Below, piece after piece: positions 1 to 5,246 of a stretch of DNA of 5,246 nt; within the stretch, counting starts at the first letter, position 1, and every line of letters begins with the position of its first letter. The notes beneath the pieces were generated by a model. The model saw only the letters and a list, made by a program, of their open reading frames with translations. It was not told the origin of the DNA and did no database searches. This DNA comes from Thermoleophilia bacterium (lineage in GTDB: Bacteria > Actinomycetota > Thermoleophilia > Gaiellales > Gaiellaceae): contig JACVSB010000140.1 of the NCBI GenBank assembly GCA_014534155.1, positions 1 through 5,246 on the forward strand. The letters run 5' to 3'. Made by a program: the position numbers and the translations under genes.

Positions 1-383
1 CGCGCGGCGGCGTCTCCGTGGACGACCACGAGGCCGCCCCGGCCGGTGGCCGCCGCGTACTGGCTCACGCTGCCGTCCACGACGACGCGGCCCGACATGA
101 TGTTCTCGGCAAGCCCGGGGCCGGCGTTCCCGTGCACGCGCACGGTCGCCAGCTTGTTCATCCCCGCGCAGTAGTAGCCGACGTGCCCCTCGACGTCGAT
201 CTCCAGCTCGGCGTCGGCGCCGGCGGCGACGGCATGCGCCCCGTTTGGGTTGACGATCCGCCAGCGCCGCGGGGCGCCGCTCGCCAGCGCCGCCTCGTGC
301 AGGCGCTGGTTCAGCTCGCGAAGAGGCGTCACGCCGAGGTCGACCACCTCGACGGCTGTCTCCTCCGCCGCGCCGACCGTCAC
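1..383 (-). CDS. glxC: GlxC-like GXGXG-domain protein (glutamate synthase domain 3 homologue), 5' part only
   Basis: The frame opens with GTG at 383-381 and stays open for 127 codons to the left edge, so the C-terminal part is missing. The N-terminus has the short GlxC-type lead-in (DLGVTPLRELNQRLHEAAL, then RIVNPNGAHAVAAG). The start of the GXGXG right-handed beta-helix follows: GYYCAGMNKLATVRVHGNAG, then GPGLAENIMSGRVVVDG, then SQYAAATGRGGLVVVHGDA. In glutamate synthases this helix is a structural domain joining the glutaminase and FMN-synthase parts; here it is a separate polypeptide, as in GlxC and MgsB. The start overlaps the glxB stop in GTGA. The only purine-rich stretch upstream (GGGAG) lies about 14 bases away, too far for a normal ribosome site, so translational coupling to glxB is likely. 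An N-methylglutamate synthase subunit (MgsB) is the main alternative; the sequence in view cannot separate the two. Confidence 0.85.
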   Translation of the reverse strand, partial: MTVGAAEETAVEVVDLGVTPLRELNQRLHEAALASGAPRRWRIVNPNGAHAVAAGADAELEIDVEGHVGYYCAGMNKLATVRVHGNAGPGLAENIMSGRVVVDGSVSQYAAATGRGGLVVVHGDAAA

Positions 384-1288
384 AGGACGGCGGCGCGCTC
401 CCACGCGTAGGGGACGGCGGGAGCCGGCTCCCACATGCGGGCGTCGGCGGCTCCGGGGAGGACGGCGATCGCCCGCCACTCGGAGGCCATCGCGACCCAG
501 GCGTCCGTTTCGGCGAGCACCGCCGGCTTGCACGCGATCGGGTCGCGCAGCACGGCGAACCCGTCGGCCGTGCCGACGAGGAAGGTGTAGAAGCCGTCCA
601 GGTCTCGCAGGCAACCGTCCAGCGCCTCCTCGAGCGACGCCCCCTCTCGCATCCGCCAGGCGACGTAGCCCGCGGCAACCTCGGTGTCGTTGTCCGTCTG
701 GAACTCGATTCCCTCGCGGCGCAGGTGCTCGCGGAGGCGGTTGTGGTTGGAAAGCGAGCCGTTGTGGATGAGGCAGACGTCGTGCCCGGTGGAGAAGGGG
801 TGCGAGGCCTCCGTCGTGACGCGGCTCTCGGTCGCCATTCTCGTGTGCCCGAGGGCGTGGGTGCCGCGGAGGTCGTCGAGGGCGAAGCGGCGGACGAACT
901 CCTCGGGCCTGCCCGTCTCCTTGAAGATCTCGAGCGCCTGGCCGGCGCTCATGACGCGGAGCTCCGGATGCGTCTCGCGCACCCAGGCGTCTGCCTCCGC
1001 CGGATCGGCCTCGACCACGACGGTCGCGTGGCTCGCGCGCACCTCGGCGCGCGGCGTGCCGCCGAAGGCGTTCGCGAGCTCCGCGGCCAGCGCCTCCCAG
1101 TCCTGGAGGGGATCGGGAGAGAAGAGGGTCAGCTTGCTCGCTCCCGGCGGCGCCGGCTCGCGGTAGACGCCGATCCCCGCGCTGTCGGGACCGCGGTCGG
1201 ACATCTGAGCGAGCATCGCGCCCAGGTGCTCGCCGAGGCGCTCCTCGATCTCAGCCGACTTCGCGAAGAGCCCGACGCACCCACACAT
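380..1288 (-). CDS. glxB: GlxB-like class II glutamine amidotransferase (glutamate synthase glutaminase subunit)
   Basis: This 302-residue Ntn-type glutaminase is predicted to release ammonia from glutamine in the cytoplasm for a partner synthase subunit. It starts MCGCVGLF, so after Met removal Cys2 is the N-terminal nucleophile. Other visible motifs are DRGPDSAG (31-38), GHTRMATESRVTTEASHP (147-164, substrate-binding Arg150), IHNGSLSN (174-181, oxyanion-hole Asn176 and Gly177) and TDNDTEVAAGY (198-208). The C-terminal RDPIACKPAVLAETD (248-262) is typical of the GlxB/MgsA group. The insert at about 45-145 with VMSAGQALEIFKETG is also seen in that group. The protein has no synthase domain, so it must act with separate GlxC and GlxD-type subunits. 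The start is firm: an in-frame TGA lies 9 bases upstream and the Cys must follow Met. There is no Shine-Dalgarno sequence. The stop overlaps the GlxC start by four bases. Confidence 0.88.
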   Translation of the reverse strand: MCGCVGLFAKSAEIEERLGEHLGAMLAQMSDRGPDSAGIGVYREPAPPGASKLTLFSPDPLQDWEALAAELANAFGGTPRAEVRASHATVVVEADPAEADAWVRETHPELRVMSAGQALEIFKETGRPEEFVRRFALDDLRGTHALGHTRMATESRVTTEASHPFSTGHDVCLIHNGSLSNHNRLREHLRREGIEFQTDNDTEVAAGYVAWRMREGASLEEALDGCLRDLDGFYTFLVGTADGFAVLRDPIACKPAVLAETDAWVAMASEWRAIAVLPGAADARMWEPAPAVPYAWERAAVL

Positions 1289-1296
1289 ATGTCGTC

Positions 1297-1302
1297 ACGT
1301 TA
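1297..1302 (-). promoter_or_regulatory. Possible -10 box for leaderless glxB transcript
   Basis: On the minus strand TAACGT (TANNNT form) ends 8 bases before the glxB ATG, in a gene that shows no Shine-Dalgarno sequence. This spacing would put the transcript start at or next to the ATG. No convincing -35 hexamer is present at 16-18 bases. The box also lies in an imperfect dyad, GTCACGTTAC on the plus strand (1294-1303), which could instead be an operator half. Weak motif evidence only. Confidence 0.2.
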
Positions 1303-1330
1303 CACAGGCGCTTGGGCGACGATGCCCCGT

Positions 1331-1348
1331 CGGAAGGCCAAACTTCCG
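1331..1348 (-). other. Intergenic hairpin between glnT and glxB
   Basis: CGGAAG (1331-1336) and CTTCCG (1343-1348) form a 6-bp stem with a 6-base loop. After one T-T mismatch, two further pairs extend it (1328-1329 with 1350-1351). It begins 36 bases after the glnT stop. No U-run follows in the direction of transcription, so it is not a classical terminator. It could be an RNA-processing or mRNA-stabilising stem between the two genes. Confidence 0.3.
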
Positions 1349-1383
1349 TCGCGCACTATGTAGGAGATGCACACTCTCCGCTG

Positions 1384-2769
1384 CTAGAACCGCGTCAGGT
1401 ACTCCGTGATCTCCCAGGGCGTCACCTGCTCGTGGTAGCGGTCCCACTCCTCACGCTTTACCCGCACGAAGTAGTCGACGTAGTCCTCGTCGCGCCCGCG
1501 TCCGAGGGCGGCGCGCAGCACGTCGTTCCCCTTGAGCTCGTGCGTCGCCTCGAGGAGGTTCACCGGGAGCGCTTCCAGCCCGCGGGAGCGGAGCTCCTCG
1601 TACGACTTCGTGTACAGGTTCTCGGAGTTCGGCTCGCCGGCCTCCAGGCCGTTCTCGATCCCGTCCATGCCGGCGGCGAGGATCGCCGCGGCGGCCAGGT
1701 AGGGGTTGCACGCGCCGTCGATCGTGCGGTCCTCGATCCGGCCCGGCCCGGGGATGCGCAGCATCTGCGTGCGGTTGTTGTAGCCGTACGAGATCCAGAC
1801 GGGCGACCAGGTGGCGCCCGACGTCGTCGAGCCCAGCTTCAGCCGTTTGTACGAGTTCACGGTCGGTGCGGTGATCGCGCTGTACGCGCGCGCGTGCTTC
1901 TTGAGCCCGCCGATGAAGGAGTACGCGGTCTCGGAGAGAGCGAGCCCTCGCGCGTCGTCCTCGTCCAGGAAGAGGTTCGTGTCGCCGTCCCAGAGGGACA
2001 TGTGGAAGTGGCAGCCGTTCCCAGTCAGGTTCGAGAAGGGCTTCGGCATGAAGGTGGCCAGGATCCGCTTGCCCTCGCTCCGGCCCTTCCGCTCGGCCAG
2101 TTGGTGAATCATGTAGCGGAAGAAGATCGCGCGGTCGCAGCTCGTGAGGGCGTCCGTGTAGGTGAAGTTCTGCTCGAACTGGCCGTTCGCGTCCTCGTGG
2201 TCGTTCGCGTAGTTCCCCCAGCCGAGCTCGTTCACGTAGCGCGAGACGGTGGTCAGGAACTCGTAGTGGCGAGAAAGCCCGTTCAGGTCGTAGCAGGGCT
2301 TCTCCAGCGTGTCGAGCTCGTCCGCGAGGCGGATGGAGCCGTCGTCCAGGAGCTCGACGAGGAAGTACTCGAGCTCGAGGCCGATCCGGAAGTCGAAGCC
2401 GGCCTGCCGCGCCCGCTCGATCTGTCGGCGGAGGATCGTGCGCGGGTCGTACGGCCACTCCTCGCCCTCCACGTGGATGTCGCAGGCGAAGCGCGCGACG
2501 GTTGGCTCCCACGGCACCGGCGTGAACGAGCGCAGGTCGGGGATGGCCGCGATGTCCGGATCGGCGGGGACCTGGCCGAGCTCGCCGGCCGCGAAGCCGG
2601 CGAAGCCGGCGCCGTCGGACACGAGGTCGTCCAGGTTCTGCGCCGGAACGAGCTTCGCGCTCGGACGCGCGTACATGTCGACGAACTGCGCGAAGTAGAA
2701 CTCGATGCCGCGCTCCTCGCTCTCGCGGCGAATGTCCTCGACGGTCACGCCCGCCTCGGTTGTGGCCAT
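1384..2769 (-). CDS. glnT: Type III / GlnT-like glutamine synthetase family protein (glutamate-amine ligase)
   Basis: This ATP-dependent ligase joins ammonia, or possibly a small amine, to the gamma-carboxyl of glutamate. With ATG at 2769 it has 461 residues, normal for the family. In order: an N-terminal beta-grasp region (FYFAQFVDMYARPSAKLVPA, 24-43); a metal-binding IGLELEYFLVE (129-139); EDANGQFEQNF (192-202); the ATP-region signature KPFSNLTGNGCHFHMS (243-258); NSYKRL (305-310); then NNRTQMLRIPGPGRIEDR (331-348) and NPYLAAAA (355-362). SENLYTKSYEEL (382-393) contains Tyr386 where the adenylylated Tyr of class I-beta enzymes lies. The end, REEWDRYHEQVTPWEITEYL, is typical of GlnT proteins. 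An upstream GTG at 2799 would add ten residues but is rejected because AAGGAGGG sits directly before the ATG at 2769. The exact amine substrate is open; a gamma-glutamylmethylamide synthetase (GmaS) is the main alternative, although RIEDRTIDGACNPYL looks more GlnT-like. Confidence 0.82.
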   Translation of the reverse strand: MATTEAGVTVEDIRRESEERGIEFYFAQFVDMYARPSAKLVPAQNLDDLVSDGAGFAGFAAGELGQVPADPDIAAIPDLRSFTPVPWEPTVARFACDIHVEGEEWPYDPRTILRRQIERARQAGFDFRIGLELEYFLVELLDDGSIRLADELDTLEKPCYDLNGLSRHYEFLTTVSRYVNELGWGNYANDHEDANGQFEQNFTYTDALTSCDRAIFFRYMIHQLAERKGRSEGKRILATFMPKPFSNLTGNGCHFHMSLWDGDTNLFLDEDDARGLALSETAYSFIGGLKKHARAYSAITAPTVNSYKRLKLGSTTSGATWSPVWISYGYNNRTQMLRIPGPGRIEDRTIDGACNPYLAAAAILAAGMDGIENGLEAGEPNSENLYTKSYEELRSRGLEALPVNLLEATHELKGNDVLRAALGRGRDEDYVDYFVRVKREEWDRYHEQVTPWEITEYLTRF

Positions 2770-2772
2770 GAG

Positions 2773-2780
2773 CCCTCCTT
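2773..2780 (-). promoter_or_regulatory. Strong ribosome binding site of glnT
   Basis: The minus strand reads AAGGAGGGCTC followed by ATG (2769-2767). The AGGAGG core lies four bases before the start. It is the only strong Shine-Dalgarno sequence in the window and fixes the glnT start at 2769 rather than at the GTG at 2799. Confidence 0.85.
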
Positions 2781-2829
2781 GCTCGCTTGGCCCGCCCACC
2801 CTACTCGGCGGCCGCGCGCATGTGGATGG

Positions 2830-2848
2830 CCGCGGGCTACACCCGCGG
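2830..2848 (-). terminator. GC-rich hairpin over the regulator stop codon
   Basis: CCGCGGG (2830-2836) and CCCGCGG (2842-2848) make a perfect all-G/C 7-bp stem with a 5-base loop (2837-2841). The loop holds the TAG stop codon of the regulator (2839-2837). It lies about 60 bases before the glnT start. No U-run follows, so termination is uncertain; it may reduce read-through, pause ribosomes at the stop, or mark a processing site between the regulator and glnT. Confidence 0.35.
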
Positions 2849-4519
2849 AGCGCCCGGGGTGTCGCCCGCGGCGGTTCCGAGCGCCGCTTGCAGGCGAACG
2901 AGCTTGACGGCGATCTCGACCATGAGCCAGTCGTCGCGGCGCAGGTCGATCCCCGTCAGCTCGTGGATCCGGCGGAGGCGCTGGCGGAGCGTGTTCGGGT
3001 GCACGTAGAGCGCTTCCGCGGTCGAGGACACGTTCCCGCGCCGGCGCAGGAACTCCTCCAGCGTGCGCAGGAGCGACGTCCCGCGCTGCCGGTCGTACTC
3101 GGCGAGGCGGGCGACCGCGTCGCGGTGGCTGTCCCGCGCCCCGGGTTCGAGCGTCATCCGCAGGAGGTACTTGTACGGGCCGAGCTCGTCGTAGGTCATG
3201 ACGCCGGGCTCCTGCCCGAGCACCGTCGTCCCGAGGAGCGCGTGCTCGGCCTCCTCGAAGCCCGCCGGGAAGCTTGCGACGCCGCGGCAGACGTTCGAGA
3301 TCCCAACCGCCGTCTCTCCCGCCTCGGCCACGGCCCGGATCGCCTCCACGAGCGCCGCCTCGCCCGCCGGCGGCACGCGGACGAGCGCGCGTCCCCGGTC
3401 TTCCCGGCGGTCGAAGAGCGAGCCGGGCGCCTTGGCGGCGATCCGCCGCTCGAGCTCGTCGTCGGGTGGCGTCGCGGCGAGCACGAGGTAGCTCCCCTTG
3501 GGATCGAAGCCGAGGCGCGCCGCCCGTCCCTCGAGGTCGCCCAGCGGCCGGCCGCCGGCGAGCTCCTCGAAGAAGTCCTTGATCAGGTTCTTCTCCGTCA
3601 GGCGTTCGATCAGGTCGATCTTCTTCAGGGCGACCGCTGCCTGGTTCGCGACGGCGCGCGCGAGGTCGACCTCGCGCGTCCCCTCGCCGACCAGGAGCCC
3701 CAGGAGCTCGTCGCTCGCGACGAGCGGGACGCTCACGGTGGCCGAGCGGCCGCTCTGCGCGAGCTCGGGCCCGAGGGCGGCGAGTGGGATCGCCGCCCTC
3801 GCTTCGTGCGCCGCGGGCGACGAGGAGACGAGGCGGAGCTCCTCGGAGGCGAGATCGAGGAGATAGAGGTGCGCGGCCCCGGCGCCCAGCAAGCGGCGCG
3901 TGGCCGCGGCGACCGCACCGAGGAGCTCGGGGCGGCGCTCCGCGCGGGCGATCGTGTCTCCGAGCTCGATCAGCTGCTCCAGCTCGTGCAGGCGCCGGCG
4001 CGTCTCGTCGTAGAGGCGCGCGTTCTCGATCGCCCCGGCGACGAGCGTCGCGCTGGAGACGAGGACGTCGACCTCCGCGTTCGTGAACTCGCGCGGTGCC
4101 TCGGTGTGGAGGAGGATCGCCCCGATCGGCTCGCCCGCGCGCGCGAGGATGGGCACGGCCACGAGCGACTGGAAGAGCTCCTCGTCCAGCTCGGCGACGT
4201 ACTTGACGCGCGGGTCGGCGAGCGCGTTCTCGCGGATCGCGGTCGGCTCGCCGTGCTCGACCGCCCACCACGCGAGCCCTTCGCCGCGCTCGAGCGCGAC
4301 GCGGTCCACGAGGTCGGCGTACGGCTCCGAGACCGCCTTCAGCACGAGCCGGTCGCCGCCCTCCTCGATGAGGTAGACGAAGCAGGCGTGCACGGCGGCT
4401 GCCTCAGAGAGGAGGCGAACGACGTTCGCAAGGACCTCATCGAGGTCGAGCGAGGAGGCGACGGTCGAGATGATCTCGAGCAGGAAGCGGTCGCCGGCCT
4501 GCCGCGCGCGCATGGCCAC
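2837..4519 (-). CDS. PucR/CdaR-family transcriptional regulator with two GAF domains
   Basis: This 560-residue cytoplasmic protein is a predicted DNA-binding regulator, most likely acting on the neighbouring genes. A first GAF sensor domain covers about 10-165 (start LLEIISTVASSLDLDEVL; later LVAVPILARAGEPIGAILLH). A second, more diverged GAF-like domain covers about 180-300 (LIELGDTIARAERRPELL; AVANQAAVALKKIDLIERL). A CdaR GGDEF-like region follows at about 310-455, including AVGISNVCRGVASFPAGFEE. The C-terminal PucR helix-turn-helix is at about 485-543: RRRGNVSSTAEALYVHPNTL and RQRLRRIHELTGIDL are the family signature. The start is GTG at 4519 or ATG at 4513 (GTG GCC ATG); neither has a Shine-Dalgarno sequence, so it is uncertain by two residues. 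The gene lies 52 bases after the formate dehydrogenase and 67 bases before glnT, all on one strand. The ligand of the GAF domains is unknown; no heme or iron-sulfur motif was recognised. Confidence 0.88.
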   Translation of the reverse strand: MAMRARQAGDRFLLEIISTVASSLDLDEVLANVVRLLSEAAAVHACFVYLIEEGGDRLVLKAVSEPYADLVDRVALERGEGLAWWAVEHGEPTAIRENALADPRVKYVAELDEELFQSLVAVPILARAGEPIGAILLHTEAPREFTNAEVDVLVSSATLVAGAIENARLYDETRRRLHELEQLIELGDTIARAERRPELLGAVAAATRRLLGAGAAHLYLLDLASEELRLVSSSPAAHEARAAIPLAALGPELAQSGRSATVSVPLVASDELLGLLVGEGTREVDLARAVANQAAVALKKIDLIERLTEKNLIKDFFEELAGGRPLGDLEGRAARLGFDPKGSYLVLAATPPDDELERRIAAKAPGSLFDRREDRGRALVRVPPAGEAALVEAIRAVAEAGETAVGISNVCRGVASFPAGFEEAEHALLGTTVLGQEPGVMTYDELGPYKYLLRMTLEPGARDSHRDAVARLAEYDRQRGTSLLRTLEEFLRRRGNVSSTAEALYVHPNTLRQRLRRIHELTGIDLRRDDWLMVEIAVKLVRLQAALGTAAGDTPGAPRV

Positions 4520-4525
4520 GCGCTG

Positions 4526-4531
4526 ATCGTA
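4526..4531 (-). promoter_or_regulatory. Possible -10 box of the regulator gene
   Basis: The minus strand carries TACGAT, which matches TATAAT at four of six positions. It ends 4 bases before the GTG at 4519 and 10 bases before the ATG at 4513. This fits a leaderless or near-leaderless start at 4513, in line with the absent ribosome binding site. No -35 element was found; the region 17 bases upstream is the G/C palindrome. Weak evidence. Confidence 0.2.
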
Positions 4532-4539
4532 GATCGCTG

Positions 4540-4557
4540 CCGCCGCCCGGGCGGCGG
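4540..4557. repeat. 18-base perfect G/C palindrome between fdhA and the regulator gene
   Basis: CCGCCGCCCGGGCGGCGG is its own reverse complement across nine pairs. It occupies a third of the 52-base gap between the formate dehydrogenase stop and the regulator start. As RNA it could fold into a tight hairpin terminator-like stem without a U-run; as DNA its dyad symmetry could be an operator, for example for autoregulation. G/C-rich palindromes arise easily by chance in such a genome, so the function is open. Confidence 0.4.
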
Positions 4558-4571
4558 GGGAGCCGTGCCGC

Positions 4572-5246
4572 CTAGCGCGCCGCGGCGCGAAGGCCCGGGC
4601 GGACGGGCTCGATCCGGATCGCGCACACCTTGTACTCCGGGATGCCGATCAGCGAATCCGTGACGTCGTTCGTGAGCAGGTTTACGCGCGACTCCGCGAA
4701 GTGGAGGGCCATCCAGACGAGGCCGGGGTAGACCTTGTTGCCGATCGCGGCGCGCGCTTCGATCTCGCCCCGCCGCGAGACGAGCCGCACCCAGTCGCCG
4801 TGCGCGACGCCGAGGTTGGCCGCGTCCTCGGGCGACATCTCCACGAACGGGTCCTCCTGCTTCTGCGTGACCCCCTCTTCGCGCATCGTCATGGTGGCCG
4901 AGTTGTAGTGGTAGAGCGTCCGGCCGGTCGAGAGGACGAAGGGGTACTCGGAGTCAGGCTCCTCGATCGGGGGCTGGTACTCGACGGGGTAGAACTTGGC
5001 CTTCCCGCTCGGGCGCGCGGGGCGGGGGGCGTGCAGGTAGGCGGAGCCGGGATCGTCGCGGTCGGTGCACGGCCACTGGAGGCCGACCTCCTCGATCCGG
5101 TCGTAGCGGATCCCCGACCAAAGCGGCGCCAGATCCGCGAACTCGTTCCAGACGTCCTCGGCCGTCCGGTACTCGGGCCAGCTCCCGCCCATCGCCTTCG
5201 CCAGGTCGATCACGATCTGCAGGTCTTCACGCGCGTTCCCGGGAAG
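4572..5246 (-). CDS. fdhA: Formate dehydrogenase-type molybdopterin oxidoreductase alpha subunit, C-terminal part only
   Basis: The frame enters from the right edge with no stop (LPGNAREDLQIVIDLAKAMG...) and ends at TAG 4574-4572, giving 224 visible residues of a protein normally about 700-950 long. The internal GTG at 5213 is not the start. The visible part is the end of the catalytic domain plus the molydopterin dinucleotide-binding beta-barrel of the FDH branch: LSTGRTLYHYNSATMT (105-120), PFVEMSPEDAANLGVAHGDW (133-152), SRRGEIEAR (157-165), and the terminal NLLTNDVTDSLIGIPEYKVC (189-208). The family oxidises formate to CO2, passing electrons to NAD or a quinone through partner subunits. 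The active-site Sec/Cys, the Fe-S motifs and the start lie outside the window, so the type (NAD-linked or respiratory) cannot be told. Other molybdopterin enzymes share this domain, but the terminal motifs favour formate dehydrogenase. Confidence 0.85.
   Translation of the reverse strand, partial: LPGNAREDLQIVIDLAKAMGGSWPEYRTAEDVWNEFADLAPLWSGIRYDRIEEVGLQWPCTDRDDPGSAYLHAPRPARPSGKAKFYPVEYQPPIEEPDSEYPFVLSTGRTLYHYNSATMTMREEGVTQKQEDPFVEMSPEDAANLGVAHGDWVRLVSRRGEIEARAAIGNKVYPGLVWMALHFAESRVNLLTNDVTDSLIGIPEYKVCAIRIEPVRPGLRAAAR

Noticed and set aside
1289..1383. Search of the glnT-glxB gap for a small gene or riboswitch.
   Set aside because: At 95 bases it holds only the small hairpin and a weak -10-like box; no start codon with a ribosome site and no recognisable riboswitch core.
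2591..2608. Two perfect copies of a 9-base direct repeat (GCGAAGCCG).
   Set aside because: It encodes the GFAGFA stretch in the N-terminal part of the glutamine synthetase, which fits the family; codon bias explains the repeat.
2770..2799. Longer glnT form starting at GTG 2799 with ten more residues.
   Set aside because: The strong AAGGAGGG site lies directly before ATG 2769, and the extra residues do not resemble the family N-terminus.
2705..4663. Long plus-strand open frame (652 codons) opposite the regulator, and a similar one at 1312-2907 (531 codons) opposite glnT.
   Set aside because: They are antisense to genes with clear family motifs, are arginine/valine/glutamate-rich with no recognisable domain, and are expected when a high-GC gene is read on the other strand.
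5211..5213. GTG at 5213 as the start of a short independent 213-residue protein.
   Set aside because: The frame continues upstream to the window edge with formate dehydrogenase-like sequence (PGNAREDLQI), so this is an internal codon of a larger gene.

Overview
This is a GC-rich window carrying five co-directional genes, all on the minus strand, so transcription runs from high to low coordinates. In that order they are: the C-terminal end of a formate dehydrogenase-type molybdopterin oxidoreductase (4572-5246, cut by the right edge); a two-GAF PucR/CdaR-family regulator (2837-4519); a type III / GlnT-like glutamine synthetase family enzyme (1384-2769); a GlxB-like class II glutamine amidotransferase (380-1288); and the start of a GlxC-like GXGXG-domain protein (1-383, cut by the left edge). 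The strong G/C third-position bias, GTG starts and the PucR regulator with GAF domains suggest a high-GC actinobacterium, perhaps of the Thermoleophilia/Rubrobacteria type. The lineage is an inference, because no rRNA or other marker is present.

Layout: gaps between genes are short (52, 67 and 95 bases), and glxB and glxC overlap by four bases (GTGA). This looks like one operon or two closely coupled units. The gaps hold GC-rich inverted repeats: an 18-base perfect palindrome at 4540-4557, a 7-bp stem whose loop contains the regulator stop codon at 2830-2848, and a small hairpin at 1331-1348. No gene-free stretch exceeds 100 bases. No RNA genes, mobile elements, CRISPR arrays or tRNAs were seen.

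How the genes may work together: glxB and glxC are separate-polypeptide versions of glutamate synthase domains (glutaminase and GXGXG beta-helix). The FMN/synthase part (glxD) is expected just beyond the left edge. With the GlnT-like ligase they form a glutamine/glutamate-type nitrogen module, related to the glnT-glxBCD and gmaS-mgsABC sets that act in ammonium or methylamine assimilation. A formate dehydrogenase and a GAF-PucR regulator in the same run suggest a role in breaking down N-methylated or other C1-yielding nitrogen compounds, where the carbon leaves as formate and the nitrogen is captured on glutamate. The module is recognisable; its substrate is not determined by this window.
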